49,587 bases of DNA from Bdellovibrio sp. (GTDB lineage Bacteria > Bdellovibrionota > Bdellovibrionia > Bdellovibrionales > Bdellovibrionaceae), in the NCBI GenBank assembly GCA_013360185.1, contig JABWCO010000007.1:1-49587 (forward strand), given 5' to 3'. Shown here piece by piece: positions 24,577-34,142 of the stretch (position 1 is the first letter of the stretch; each line of letters starts with the position of its first letter). A model generated the notes under the pieces. That model was not told the DNA's origin, did not search any database, and saw nothing but the letters and a program-made list of their open reading frames with translations. Both the position numbers and the translations under genes were made by a program.

Positions 24577-27255
24577 ATGTCACAACAATTATCTGATCGT
24601 TATAATCCCGCGGACGTTGAAAATCGCACGTACCAATGGTGGGAAAGTTCTGGTTATTTTAAAGCTCAAGACCAATCAACAAAGCCTCCATTTTCTATCA
24701 TCTTACCTCCACCGAACGTCACTGGCTTTCTGCATATGGGCCATGCTTTGGATCACACGATCCAAGACATCTTGATTCGCTGGAAGCGTATGAATGGTTA
24801 CAATACTATGTGGTTGCCGGGCACGGACCATGCCGGAATCGCCACCCAATCGGTGGTTGAACGTGAGCTCAAAAAAGAAGGCGTGACCCGCCACGATTTG
24901 GGTCGTGAAAAATTCGTAGAAAAAGTCTGGGACTGGAAGCACCAATACGGCGATCGTATTTATTCACAAATGCGCCGTTTGGGCGACTCATGTGATTGGG
25001 ATCGCGCAGTTTTCACCTTAGATGAAGGCGTGTCGAAAGCTGTAAAAAAAGTTTTCGTAAGCTTGCACAAAAAAGGCATGATCTATCGCGGGAAGCGCTT
25101 AGTAAATTGGTCAGGACCTTTGGAAACTGCAATCTCGGATTTGGAAGTTGAACACAAACAAATCAAAGGTTCGATGTACCATCTTAAGTACGCCCTTGAA
25201 GGCAGCTCTGAGATGCTGATCGTTGCAACGACTCGTCCAGAAACTATGTTAGGCGATAGCGCTTTGTGCGTTCATCCTGAGGATGATCGTTACAAACACT
25301 TGATCGGCAAGAACGCACTTATTCCATTGATCAACAGAAAGATCCCGATCATCGCGGACACTTACGTCGACAAAGAGTTCGGTTCCGGTGTCGTTAAAAT
25401 CACACCGGCACATGATTTTAACGATTATAAAATCGGAAAATCACACAACCTAGAGTTCATTAACATTTTGAATAAAAAAACAGAGCTAAATGAAAATGGC
25501 GGCCCCTACCAGGGCCTTAAAGTTCAAGAAGCTCGCAAACGCATTCTTGAAGATTTAAAAGCCCAAAACCTGTTAGAAAAAGAAGAAGTGCATGTACATT
25601 CTGTCGGCCACTGCTCACGCTCTGGCGCGGTCGTTGAGCCGTACTTATCTGAACAGTGGTTCGTTAAGATGGAACAATTGGCGACACCAGGAAAACGCGT
25701 GGTTGAAAATGGGACGATCCGCTTTGAGCCCGAATCTTGGACAAAAGTTTACCTGCACTGGCTAAACAACATCGAAGACTGGTGTATTTCGCGTCAGTTA
25801 TGGTGGGGCCACCGAATTCCAGTTTGGTATTGCGCTGATTGTGAACACCAGACCGTCAGCGAAACGGAAGTGACTTCTTGTGAAAAGTGTAACAGCAAAA
25901 AAGTTTCTCAAGACGAAGACGTCTTGGACACTTGGTTCAGCTCTGCTTTATGGCCGTTTTCAACAATGGGCTGGCCAAATGAAACTGAAACATTAAAGAC
26001 ATTCTATCCCACAAGTTACCTAGTGACGGGTCACGATATTATCTTCTTCTGGGTGGCTCGTATGATCATGATGGGACTTGAGTTCCAACGTGATGTTCCT
26101 TTCCGCACGGTTTACATCCACGGCTTGGTGCGCGACTCTCAAGGCAGAAAGATGTCGAAGTCTTTAGGCAACTCTATTGACCCGGTGGAGATGATTGAAA
26201 AATATGGTGCGGATGCTTTACGTTTCACATTCGCAGCGCACCTGTATTCTGGAAAAGATTTTAAGTTTAGCGAACAACGCCTTGAGGGCTACCGTAACTT
26301 TATGAACAAGATTTGGAATGCGGCTCGTTTCGCGCTTTCAAATCTGCAAGACTTCAAAGTTCCAGCAGATGGCGTGAAAGCACTTCCGAACAAGTCACAA
26401 ATCAGCGTGTTCGATCAATGGATCATCACGAAGCTTGCCGAAGTGACCAAAGAAGTTGAAGACGCGATGGAAGCTGAAAAGTTTTCTGAAGCCGCAACGG
26501 CTTTGTACCAATTCATTTGGAATCAATTCTGCGACTGGTACATCGAGTTCACAAAACCAATTATGAACGGAACAAACGCCGAAGAAAAACAAGCAACACA
26601 ACTAGTGATCGCGCAGATTTTAAATCGTATCACTCGCTTGTTGCACCCGTTTGCACCATTTATTTCGGAAGAGATCTATCAAAAGCTGCCAATCAAAGGG
26701 GCTGCTTGTATCGTGGATCAATTCCCGAACACCCGTAACGATAAAGAATTCCTAAGCCTGGGTTCATCCCAAGCGGCGTTAGAAATTGATATCGTGAAAG
26801 AAGTAATTACAGCTATCCGTAACATTCGCGGCGAAAACCGCATCAGTCCAGCTGTGAAAATCAACGCACGCTTGGGTGTAACGAACGATCAAGTGCAAAA
26901 GATCCTTGGCAACAATCGCACGGCGATTTTGAATATGGGACGTATTGAAAACTTGGATATAGGCACTGAAGGCAATCTGATGAAGTGCGCGGTGGCCCCG
27001 GTTGCTGTGAAAGATGTGAGTGTTAAAGTGATCATTCCACTTGAGGGTCTGGTCGATTTTGACGAAGAAGTAAAACGTATCAATAAGCTGGTTGAAAAAC
27101 TGCAAAAAGATATCGGGATGCTTTCAAGCAAACTTTCTAACGAAAAGTTTATTGCGAACGCAGATGAAGACGTGGTTGCCGCGGACAAAGTTCTTTTAGC
27201 GCAATCGAAAGTGCAGTTGGATTCACTTCGAGACGCCTTGACTCGTTTTCAATAA
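24577..27255 (+). CDS. valS: Valyl-tRNA synthetase
   Basis: The 892 aa class I synthetase charges tRNA-Val. HIGH motif is HMGH (53-56) within PPPNVTGFLHMGHALD. The CP1 editing domain lies at about 190-350 (ATTRPETMLGDSALCVHPED). KMSKS is intact at 525-529. The anticodon-binding helical domain covers about 600-760, and the C-terminal ValS coiled-coil arm (VDFDEEVKRINKLVEKLQKD) ends the protein. A small zinc-ribbon-like insert with two CxxC pairs is seen near 424-445 (YCADCE, then CEKC). Length is normal. No T-box leader is visible upstream. GGGAG precedes the ATG. Confidence 0.98.
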   Translation: MSQQLSDRYNPADVENRTYQWWESSGYFKAQDQSTKPPFSIILPPPNVTGFLHMGHALDHTIQDILIRWKRMNGYNTMWLPGTDHAGIATQSVVERELKKEGVTRHDLGREKFVEKVWDWKHQYGDRIYSQMRRLGDSCDWDRAVFTLDEGVSKAVKKVFVSLHKKGMIYRGKRLVNWSGPLETAISDLEVEHKQIKGSMYHLKYALEGSSEMLIVATTRPETMLGDSALCVHPEDDRYKHLIGKNALIPLINRKIPIIADTYVDKEFGSGVVKITPAHDFNDYKIGKSHNLEFINILNKKTELNENGGPYQGLKVQEARKRILEDLKAQNLLEKEEVHVHSVGHCSRSGAVVEPYLSEQWFVKMEQLATPGKRVVENGTIRFEPESWTKVYLHWLNNIEDWCISRQLWWGHRIPVWYCADCEHQTVSETEVTSCEKCNSKKVSQDEDVLDTWFSSALWPFSTMGWPNETETLKTFYPTSYLVTGHDIIFFWVARMIMMGLEFQRDVPFRTVYIHGLVRDSQGRKMSKSLGNSIDPVEMIEKYGADALRFTFAAHLYSGKDFKFSEQRLEGYRNFMNKIWNAARFALSNLQDFKVPADGVKALPNKSQISVFDQWIITKLAEVTKEVEDAMEAEKFSEAATALYQFIWNQFCDWYIEFTKPIMNGTNAEEKQATQLVIAQILNRITRLLHPFAPFISEEIYQKLPIKGAACIVDQFPNTRNDKEFLSLGSSQAALEIDIVKEVITAIRNIRGENRISPAVKINARLGVTNDQVQKILGNNRTAILNMGRIENLDIGTEGNLMKCAVAPVAVKDVSVKVIIPLEGLVDFDEEVKRINKLVEKLQKDIGMLSSKLSNEKFIANADEDVVAADKVLLAQSKVQLDSLRDALTRFQ

Positions 27256-27277
27256 TCATAATTATTTTAGACAAAAT

Positions 27278-27310
27278 AAAAAAAGGAGCTCCGATGGAGC
27301 TCCTTTTTTA
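27278..27310. terminator. Bidirectional intrinsic terminator after valS
   Basis: An eight-base palindromic stem GGAGCTCC (27285-27292 and 27296-27303) with a three-base loop lies between A7 and T6 runs, so it can work in both directions. It lies between valS (stop 27255) and the convergent secreted-protein gene (stop 27346). Confidence 0.93.
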
Positions 27311-27345
27311 TTCTCAAAAGTTTCTAATTTAGAATCAAAAAAAAT

Positions 27346-27816
27346 TTATCTGCTGATATCTAAAACTAAATTTGATTTTTCAGTCGCAGAAATGGCGACC
27401 CCAGCAAAATGCATACGAATTTGCAAATCATCAAAAAGCTTTGCTACGCGCTGACAGTTTGATCCCTTTAAAGTCACAAACATTAAATAACTAGGTAATC
27501 CCGGCTGATAATCAAACTGCGAATGCACCACGGTTTCACATCCTTCAAGCAGCTCTGGCACATCTGTCGCGGTGTAAGACACACCTTCCGCAAGGGAAAA
27601 GCGCAGCTCTTGGTCCACCAGAACAGGATCCGCCTTCACCAAAACCAGGCCTAAACGCAGATTGGCTTCCTCGGTGACGGGATTCCACACGAATGAGTAA
27701 TCGTATTGTTTGGGTCCCAGCTCACGGATTTTAAAGCTCATGAAGTTGTAAGCAGCTTCACTTGCATTTGCCCAAAAAACCACGACCGCTATAAGCGACA
27801 TTATCGTGTACTTCAT
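27346..27816 (-). CDS. Small secreted protein of unknown function
   Basis: The 156 aa product has a signal peptide (1-21, ending NASEA before AYN). The rest is rich in beta-type segments (YDYSFVWNPVTEEANLRLGL, then LMFVTLKGSNCQRVA) with two cysteines about 34 residues apart that may form a disulfide. It looks like a small periplasmic beta protein. I do not recognise a family. It starts 12 bases after the 2OG oxygenase gene, so the two are probably one transcript. GGGGG lies before the ATG. Confidence 0.65.
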   Translation of the reverse strand: MKYTIMSLIAVVVFWANASEAAYNFMSFKIRELGPKQYDYSFVWNPVTEEANLRLGLVLVKADPVLVDQELRFSLAEGVSYTATDVPELLEGCETVVHSQFDYQPGLPSYLMFVTLKGSNCQRVAKLFDDLQIRMHFAGVAISATEKSNLVLDISR

Positions 27817-27828
27817 GCGGCCCCCTTT

Positions 27829-28812
27829 TTATTTGATAAGACCGATTTCTTTCAACCGTTGCATCAGAAAGTCATGACCAGTGATATCAGGGTATTTAGC
27901 GCCTGTCCCTTTACATGATGGTAAGCAACTTAACATCGCCTCGGGGTGCGGATGCATAAAGAAGGGCATCGAGTAACGAGCTTGATTTGTTCCGTCCTGC
28001 GGATTGATCACTCGATGAGTTGTCGAAGGCAATACATCGTTCGTCAAACGCGCTAACATATCGCCCACGTCGACGATCAAGGTATCAGGTTCTGATACGA
28101 TCTCTAACCACTGACCATCGCGATCTTTTAATTGCAAACCAGAAGCTGTCGCCGCCGGTAAGATCGTAATAAAGTTAATGTCTTCGTGAGCTGCCGCACG
28201 CACGCAACGTGGGTCCACGCCTTCGGGAATGGGAGGGTAATGCAAAAGACGCAAAATAGAATTTCCATCTTTAGTCATTTTTGCGAAGAAGTCTTTTGGG
28301 ACTTCTAAAGGCATTGTTAATGCTTCTAGCATAACATCGCCGGCTTCTTCCAAAGCATTAAACAACGAGATGAAGTGCTCTTTGAATTCTGGAACCTCTG
28401 CAGGCCAAACGTTTTCAGGGTACACGGATTTTAAAGCGTTCCCCTCAGAAAGAACACGGCCTACGTGCCAAAACTCTTTTAAATCCATTACTGGAGAGTC
28501 TTTCGCGTGCTCTTGCCCAAACGGTGTGTAACCCCGCTGAAAACCCGCATTTGGTGAAATGTAGGATTTTTTAACTTCTGTGGGTAAGGCATAAAACTTT
28601 TTAAGAAGTTCATAGGCTTTATGCAAAGATTCAGCTTTGACGTTGTGGTCTTTTAGAATAATGAAGCCGTATTCTTTCAGTCCTGTAAAAAGACTGTCGA
28701 TGAACTTCGCACGATCAGCATCAGATCCTTTGGTGTAACTTGCAAGACTGAGTGTCGGAACTTTACGAAGAGTGCTGTTTTCAGAATGAGAAGCAGTATC
28801 CAGTGTTCTCAT
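27829..28812 (-). CDS. 2-oxoglutarate/Fe(II)-dependent oxygenase, isopenicillin-N-synthase family
   Basis: The 327 aa cytosolic oxygenase has the DIOX_N region at about 18-130 and the double-stranded beta-helix after it. Fe ligands are H209-x-D211 (AAHEDINF) and H266 (PSTTHRVIN). The 2-oxoglutarate anchor is R279-x-S281 (ARYSMPFF). The lineage matches the family that includes isopenicillin N synthase, ACC oxidase and ethylene-forming enzyme; bacterial members with this layout have varied or unknown substrates. AAGGGGGA before the ATG is a good ribosome site. It is followed by a small secreted-protein gene. Confidence 0.9.
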   Translation of the reverse strand: MRTLDTASHSENSTLRKVPTLSLASYTKGSDADRAKFIDSLFTGLKEYGFIILKDHNVKAESLHKAYELLKKFYALPTEVKKSYISPNAGFQRGYTPFGQEHAKDSPVMDLKEFWHVGRVLSEGNALKSVYPENVWPAEVPEFKEHFISLFNALEEAGDVMLEALTMPLEVPKDFFAKMTKDGNSILRLLHYPPIPEGVDPRCVRAAAHEDINFITILPAATASGLQLKDRDGQWLEIVSEPDTLIVDVGDMLARLTNDVLPSTTHRVINPQDGTNQARYSMPFFMHPHPEAMLSCLPSCKGTGAKYPDITGHDFLMQRLKEIGLIK

Positions 28813-28877
28813 GATTTCCCCCTTATTTTGGTTCTAGAGGGACTGTAACAAGGTGCTGAATTAAAAAGCAACAGCAA

Positions 28878-29585
28878 CTAATTATGCGTAAAAAGAATAT
28901 CGTGAACGCTGACCAAATTCGGCCCTACAAATTTAAAATGAATGTCCCCGTCAAAAAGCCGAACCGCGTGTTCATTGCGATACGGGGACTCCCCCGCTTC
29001 ATAACCGCGATAAACCACCGGGCGGGGATCTAATTTCAATGTTTCTTCAATAATTTCCTGCAGAGCCGTTTCAGGATAACGTTTTTGCCAATCCGCCATA
29101 AGTTTTGCGGCGTGCTCTGTAAATTCCACACGAATGGGCTCTTGGGCGACCTCTGCCGGCCAACCAGAGCGCGCTTCTGGCAAGGATTCAACAAAAGGAA
29201 GATAAGGCTTAATATCTAAGATCGGCGTGCCATCGACCAGATCAGCTCCGGCAACGACAATACCATCTTTTTCAACGCGAATAAGTTCAACTAAAGACAA
29301 ACCAATGGGATTAGGACGATGCGGACTGCGAGTCGCAAAAAGGCCCATGGTAGCCCCCCCTAAACGAGGTGGATGAACTTTGGCATGAAAGCGAGCTGTT
29401 TTGTTTTGATGAAAAACCCAAATCAGCCACACATGGCTAAACCCCTCCAAACCTTGAAGGGATTCCTCGGGCTGTAAGTCGGCGCGGATTTTAAGCTGCG
29501 CCCAAGCCTTCTTCACCAGACCGGGCTGGCGCGGAGTTCCGAATTTATCGCGAAAACACGATTCAATATAACCAATGGGTTCCAT
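28878..29585 (-). CDS. trmO: tRNA (N6-threonylcarbamoyladenosine-37) N6-methyltransferase
   Basis: The 235 aa enzyme of the TrmO/YaeB family uses S-adenosylmethionine to methylate t6A37 in threonine tRNA. Blocks are PIGYIESCFRDKFGTPRQPG at the N terminus, PRLGGATMGLFATRSPHRPN, then NPIGLSLVEL and LVDGTPILDIKPYLPF. The C-terminal LDPRPVYRG is also typical. I chose the ATG at 29585, which gives the same length as I recall for the E. coli protein; a TTG at 29633 would start inside a hairpin and add 16 unmatched residues. The ribosome site is unclear. Confidence 0.93.
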   Translation of the reverse strand: MEPIGYIESCFRDKFGTPRQPGLVKKAWAQLKIRADLQPEESLQGLEGFSHVWLIWVFHQNKTARFHAKVHPPRLGGATMGLFATRSPHRPNPIGLSLVELIRVEKDGIVVAGADLVDGTPILDIKPYLPFVESLPEARSGWPAEVAQEPIRVEFTEHAAKLMADWQKRYPETALQEIIEETLKLDPRPVVYRGYEAGESPYRNEHAVRLFDGDIHFKFVGPNLVSVHDILFTHN

Positions 29586-29630
29586 CGAGGTACGCCGTAC
29601 CTTTTTCGGATGTCTTGCGTCAAGCAATTT

Positions 29631-29661
29631 CAACTCGCCCTAGGATTTCTAAGGCGAGTTG
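29631..29661. terminator. Hairpin between crp-type gene and trmO
   Basis: CAACTCGCC (29631-29639) pairs with GGCGAGTTG (29653-29661) around a 13-base loop. There is no strong T-run on the minus side, so it may be a weak terminator or an mRNA-stabilising end for the regulator gene. Confidence 0.5.
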
Positions 29662-29669
29662 AAAAATTA

Positions 29670-30392
29670 TTAGAAATTTCCCGATCTTTTCATCAAACCC
29701 TCGCGGTTTTTGATGATGATTTCTTTACCATTCAGATCAATCAATCCTTCGTTTTTAAACTCGGTCAAGTGACGCGATAAAGACTCGTTGATGGTGCTTG
29801 CCAGCTGCGCAAACTCGTTGCGTGTCAGGCGCAGATTTAAAGAGATCCCCTGCGGAGTTTGCACGCCAAAACGATCCGAAAGCATGACCAGCTGATACGC
29901 GATACGCTCTTGCACCGAAGCCAAGTAGTGCAACTGACTAGTGTTTTCAAAGGACTCTAGATCATTCACAGACTGATTCAAAAGTAGCTTCACCAGGGGG
30001 CTTGCCTGAGCAATGGCCACCTGAATAAGCTCTCGCGGATAAAGCCAAAGGACGGTGGGCTTGACCGCCTTCGCGTGGCATTGGATAGGCGCATTCTTAA
30101 CAAGTGCTTTGTATCCAAAATATTCACTGGGCGAAACTAGTTTTGTAACATACTCATTTGTGGTCGTGCGGCCTCTGGCATGGGACCGATTCACTACAAC
30201 CTTCACACATCCAGATTGCACATAATAAAGGCCCTTGGACTGCTCACCCTCTTTAAAGATCGTTTCTTCTTCCTTCAGGTGAATGACCTCATAAGGCACA
30301 TTTGAAGTGTTTGGAATATTTAGGTTTAGGTTTTGATTTGCCATAAAACCAAGAGAGTTAACGCCGCCATTTAGGATTGTTTGAGATTCCAT
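29670..30392 (-). CDS. Crp/Fnr-family transcriptional regulator
   Basis: The 240 aa product has a cyclic-nucleotide-binding-type beta barrel at about 35-145 (ETIFKEGEQSKGLYYVQSGC, then SEYFGYKALV) and a C-terminal winged helix at about 165-228. The recognition region is RLTRNEFAQLASTINESLSR. The usual cAMP-phosphate arginine loop (RSAT-type) is not obvious, and no Fnr cysteine cluster is present, so the effector is unknown. The first 30 residues are a low-complexity extension. GGAGG lies before the ATG. It is divergent from the nucleoside-importer operon with about 256 bases between the starts, and may regulate it (inference). Confidence 0.88.
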   Translation of the reverse strand: MESQTILNGGVNSLGFMANQNLNLNIPNTSNVPYEVIHLKEEETIFKEGEQSKGLYYVQSGCVKVVVNRSHARGRTTTNEYVTKLVSPSEYFGYKALVKNAPIQCHAKAVKPTVLWLYPRELIQVAIAQASPLVKLLLNQSVNDLESFENTSQLHYLASVQERIAYQLVMLSDRFGVQTPQGISLNLRLTRNEFAQLASTINESLSRHLTEFKNEGLIDLNGKEIIIKNREGLMKRSGNF

Positions 30393-30528
30393 TCTTATTA
30401 CCTCCGAGTTGCTTCGTTGAGTTCATCGTTACGGCAATCCTAATCTGGTATTAAACAATCAACTAATTGAAATTAAGACATAACAGCGTTGTAACGGCGG
30501 AGTATATTTACCTGGCTGTCCTTTCGGC

Positions 30529-30557
30529 TTGACTCACTCAGGCACTGCTCTTACGTT
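30529..30557 (+). promoter_or_regulatory. Candidate sigma70 promoter of nucleoside-importer operon
   Basis: TTGACT (30529-30534) and TACGTT (30552-30557) are spaced by 17 bases, upstream of the binding-protein start at 30649. A leader of about 85 bases would follow. The -10 is only fair. Confidence 0.4.
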
Positions 30558-30648
30558 CACGGACCAAGAAATCAAAGTTTTTTTTGTAAAATCAAACGCT
30601 TACTTGATGCCAAAAAGCACTCAAGTTTCTTTGCTCTTGGGGGACCAA

Positions 30649-31632
30649 ATGATGTTTAAGTCGATCCTTACCAACTTGTTAATAATGCTAATCAGCACAT
30701 TTTCATTCGCAAATACACTTAAAGTCGGCCTGGTTTTAGATAAGGGCGGCAAAGATGATAAGTCTTTCAATGCGGCAGCTTACTTAGGTGCAACGAAAGC
30801 GCAAAAAGATTTAAAGATCGATTTGAAATATGTCGAGGCAACTGACACAAATGCGATTGAAAATTTACATCGTTCTTTTGCCCGAAAGAATTTCGACTTA
30901 GTGATCGGAATTGGCTTTGCACAAAAAGATGCCGTTCAAAAAGTCGCAGCCCAATTTCCTAAAGTAAAATTCGCGATCGTCGACGGCGAAATCAATGCGG
31001 CGAACGTACGCTCTTTGTTGTTTGAAGAGCACGAAGGTTCTTTCCTCGTCGGTGCTCTTGCGGCAATGACTTCAAAAACAAACTCTGTTGGTTTTGTCGG
31101 GGGCATGGATATTCCACTGATCCGCCGCTTTGCGATGGGTTATGTTGCCGGGGCAAAATATATCAATCCAAAAATCACGACGACAGAAAACTATGTTGGC
31201 GTCACTGGTGAGGCTTGGAACAATCCCGCAAAGGCCAAAGAGCTGGCGTTGGCACAATTTGCAAAAGGTGCTGACGTAATTTATGCAGGCGCTGGCGCCT
31301 CAAACACCGGCGTTTTTGATGCCGCTGAAGATAAAAAGAAATTCGCTATTGGTTGTGATTCCAATCAGAACTGGATTAAGCCGGGCGTAATTTTAACAAG
31401 CATGTTGAAAGCCGTGGACGTTGCCGTTTATGACACCATCAAAGAAACCCAAGAGGGTAAGTTCACCGGTGGCGTCAGCCGCTTTGGTTTGAAAAATAAA
31501 GGTGTTGATTACACTTTGGACCAATACAATGAAAAGCTAATCCCAGCTGAAACTCGTAAAAAATTAGAAGACATCAAAGCTAAAATCATCGCGGGACAAA
31601 TCCAAGTTCCTGATTATTACAAAAAGAAATAA
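30649..31632 (+). CDS. BMP/PnrA-family nucleoside-binding protein of ABC importer
   Basis: The 327 aa product has a signal peptide (1-21, ending FSFA before NTL) and the BMP/Med fold: LKVGLVLDKGGKDDKSFN at the N terminus, then FDLVIGIGFAQKDAVQKVA and VGFVGGMDIPLIRRFAMGYV. No lipobox cysteine is present, so it should be a free periplasmic binding protein rather than a lipoprotein as in many relatives. The family binds purine nucleosides. The upstream open frame reaches 30529, but the double ATG at 30649 has a GGGGGA ribosome site and gives the signal peptide. The ATPase gene follows after three bases. Confidence 0.9.
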   Translation: MMFKSILTNLLIMLISTFSFANTLKVGLVLDKGGKDDKSFNAAAYLGATKAQKDLKIDLKYVEATDTNAIENLHRSFARKNFDLVIGIGFAQKDAVQKVAAQFPKVKFAIVDGEINAANVRSLLFEEHEGSFLVGALAAMTSKTNSVGFVGGMDIPLIRRFAMGYVAGAKYINPKITTTENYVGVTGEAWNNPAKAKELALAQFAKGADVIYAGAGASNTGVFDAAEDKKKFAIGCDSNQNWIKPGVILTSMLKAVDVAVYDTIKETQEGKFTGGVSRFGLKNKGVDYTLDQYNEKLIPAETRKKLEDIKAKIIAGQIQVPDYYKKK

Positions 31633-31635
31633 GCG

Positions 31636-33114
31636 ATGACCATTCCAGCGGCGATAGAGTTCAAAGGAGTATCGAAGTTTTTCGGCGAAGTTCACGCCAA
31701 TTCTGATGTTTCTTTTTATGTCGCGAAAGGCAGCATTCACGGCATCGTTGGTGAAAACGGTGCCGGCAAATCCACTGCCATGAAAATCCTTTTTGGTCTT
31801 TACCAACCTGATGCCGGCCAAGTTTTTTTAAATGGCAAACCTGTTGCGTTTTCTTCGCCTATTGATGCGATGAACGCCAAGGTTGGCATGGTTCACCAGC
31901 ACTTTATGCTGGCAGAACCCTATACGGCTTTAGATAATATTTTATTGCAACAAAAAGGCTCCGCATTTTCGCTGTTGCCACGCAAAGAACAAAAAGCTCG
32001 TTTGCAGTCTTTAGCCGAACACTATGGCTTTTCAATCAACTTAGATTCTTTGGTTGAAGATCTTTCCGTGGGCGAACAACAACGTATCGAAATTTTGAAA
32101 ATTCTGTCCCAGGATTCTGAAATTTTAATTCTTGATGAACCCTCGGCAGTTTTAACACCTCAAGAAGTTCAGGATTTATTCAAAAACTTGCGCCGCCTGC
32201 GCGACGAAGGCAAAACAATTTTAATTATCACCCATAAGCTTAAAGAAGTGATGAGTCTTACCGACGCCGTCACCGTGTTCCGGGCTGGGAAAGTTGTCGG
32301 TCATAAAAAAACTGTCGATACGAATTGCGAAGATCTCGCCGAAATGATGGTCGGTCGCCGACCACAAAAGCCCCAAGAGCGCAGCACGACTGTGGATGAG
32401 AAGTCCCCGATCCTTAAGTTTGAAAATGTCAGTGCGTCTTTAGGCAATCACAGTGTTGCAAATATCAACTTTACACTGCATCGCCGAGAAATCTTGGGCA
32501 TCGCGGGAGTTGAGGGCAACGGACAAGATATCATCATTCGCGCTTTGTTAGATAAGTCAGCTTTAAAAAAGTCTTCTTTCGTGGGCACGGTCACCAGCAC
32601 GGGTCTGGTGGGCTCATTCCCTGAAGATCGATTGCGTTTTGGTGTTTTGCCATCGCGTCCGATTTATGAAAATTTTCTTTTGGGTCAGCAGTATAACCCA
32701 CAGTTTCGTCGTGGGATCTTTTTGAAAGTACGACAGATTATTTCGCGCACCCAAGAAATCATGAACGCCTATGACGTTCGGCCCCACAATCCCCTGCTGC
32801 CTTTCGAAAAGCTTTCCGGTGGGAATCAGCAGAAGTTGGTTGTGGCCCGCACCCTTTCGCAAAAACCGGACGTGGTGATCGCGGCTCAACCTACGCGTGG
32901 CGTGGACATCGGCGCTGTTGAGTTTATTCATGGTGAAATTCGCAAAGCCCGCGATGAGGGCGCCGGGATTCTTTTGATTTCATCAGAACTTGATGAATTG
33001 ATGACCCTGTCAGATCGTATTCTAGTTTTGTACAAAGGAAAAATCGTCGCGGAGTTTACCCGCAAGGAATTTGACGAAGTAGCCTTAGGAACATCAATGG
33101 GAGGCGGACGATGA
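31636..33114 (+). CDS. Nucleoside ABC importer, tandem ATPase
   Basis: The 492 aa cytosolic protein has two ABC domains of the RbsA/NupA type. The first has Walker A GENGAGKST (39-47), signature LSVGEQQRIEI and Walker B ILILDEPSAVL. In the second, the Walker A position reads VEGNGQDI without the lysine, a change usual in the C-terminal half of this class, while signature LSGGNQQK and Walker B PDVVIAAQPTRG remain. So probably one strong ATP site operates. Its stop overlaps the next gene as ATGA. It is the energy unit for the two permeases and the BMP-type binding protein. Confidence 0.94.
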   Translation: MTIPAAIEFKGVSKFFGEVHANSDVSFYVAKGSIHGIVGENGAGKSTAMKILFGLYQPDAGQVFLNGKPVAFSSPIDAMNAKVGMVHQHFMLAEPYTALDNILLQQKGSAFSLLPRKEQKARLQSLAEHYGFSINLDSLVEDLSVGEQQRIEILKILSQDSEILILDEPSAVLTPQEVQDLFKNLRRLRDEGKTILIITHKLKEVMSLTDAVTVFRAGKVVGHKKTVDTNCEDLAEMMVGRRPQKPQERSTTVDEKSPILKFENVSASLGNHSVANINFTLHRREILGIAGVEGNGQDIIIRALLDKSALKKSSFVGTVTSTGLVGSFPEDRLRFGVLPSRPIYENFLLGQQYNPQFRRGIFLKVRQIISRTQEIMNAYDVRPHNPLLPFEKLSGGNQQKLVVARTLSQKPDVVIAAQPTRGVDIGAVEFIHGEIRKARDEGAGILLISSELDELMTLSDRILVLYKGKIVAEFTRKEFDEVALGTSMGGGR

Positions 33115-34142
33115 AACGCATCATTGGTTTAATCTTAGGCTTATGTATCGCACTTTCGTTAACTTTGTTTGCTGGCGAAAATCCTTTAAATGTTTTTATG
33201 ATCCTGATGCGCAGTGCTTTTGGTTCGATGTACGACTTGGGCCTGACTTTGTCTTACACAACCCCGCTGATTTTTTGTGGCCTTTCTGTGGCCGTTGGCT
33301 TTCATGCCGGATTATTTAATATCGGTGCTGAGGGACAGCTGACTATTGCCGTTGTCACAGCAGCAGCGGTGGGAATTCTATTTCCAAACATTCCATTTCC
33401 ACTAGCACCGATGGTGGCATTTGCTGCGGCTTTACTCGCGGGAGGCTTGTGGGGATGGATTGCAGGATGGTTGCGTGCCTATCGCGGCAGCCATGAAGTG
33501 ATTATTACAATCATGCTGAATTTTATCGCGGCTGGTTTAGCTAGCTGGTTCACTTTACAGATTATTCCGAATCCAAATTCACAGAGTCCTGAAACGGCCG
33601 TGGTCAGTCCCAACTATATGTTTAAGGATTATGACCTCATCGCCCGCCGCTTTCCTGATACACCAGCAAATGCCTCGTTAGTTTTTGCAATTGTGTTTGC
33701 CATTGTCATGTGGATATTTCTCTGGAAAACCCCGTGGGGCTTTGCTTTGCGGGCTGTGGGATCAAACCCTGAAGCGGCCCATCGTGCCGGAATTTCAGGG
33801 AAACGCGTGCAGATGTTAGCCATGACCATCGCGGGAGCTATGGCTGGTTGTGTGGCCTTATCTGAAGTTTTAGGCAGCACCGGGCAATATCGAATTGGGT
33901 TTTCTCCGGATTATGGTTTTATCGGAATTGCGGTGGCCCTGCTGGCTAACAACAATCCTTTAGGAATTATTGCTGCAGCTTTTTTAATGGGAGCTTTGCA
34001 TAAAGGGGCTTCGGATTTAGATCTTGAAACAGCGACGATTACGCGCAATTTTTCGCAAATCATTCAAGCGTTGATCATTCTTGGCGTGACCGCGCAAGGG
34101 TACTGGGCGTGGATTAGCAAAAATAAAAGGAGAAAAAACTAA
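33111..34142 (+). CDS. Nucleoside ABC importer permease 1
   Basis: The 343 aa inner-membrane protein has about eight to ten hydrophobic segments and the BPD_transp_2 (RbsC/NupB) layout: LSYTTPLIFCGLSVAVGFHA, FNIGAEGQLTIAVV, then the EAA-like loop in GFALRAVGSNPEAAHRAG, which contacts the ATPase. It is the larger of two permeases, as in BmpA-NupABC-type nucleoside systems. The start overlaps the ATPase gene by four bases and the stop overlaps the next start as TAATG. Confidence 0.92.
   Translation: MKRIIGLILGLCIALSLTLFAGENPLNVFMILMRSAFGSMYDLGLTLSYTTPLIFCGLSVAVGFHAGLFNIGAEGQLTIAVVTAAAVGILFPNIPFPLAPMVAFAAALLAGGLWGWIAGWLRAYRGSHEVIITIMLNFIAAGLASWFTLQIIPNPNSQSPETAVVSPNYMFKDYDLIARRFPDTPANASLVFAIVFAIVMWIFLWKTPWGFALRAVGSNPEAAHRAGISGKRVQMLAMTIAGAMAGCVALSEVLGSTGQYRIGFSPDYGFIGIAVALLANNNPLGIIAAAFLMGALHKGASDLDLETATITRNFSQIIQALIILGVTAQGYWAWISKNKRRKN

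Noticed and set aside
30440-30475. Possible Fnr-like site between the Crp-type gene and the nucleoside operon
   Set aside because: TCAA-N4-TTGA is present, but the Fnr order is TTGAT-N4-ATCAA; the half-sites face the wrong way.
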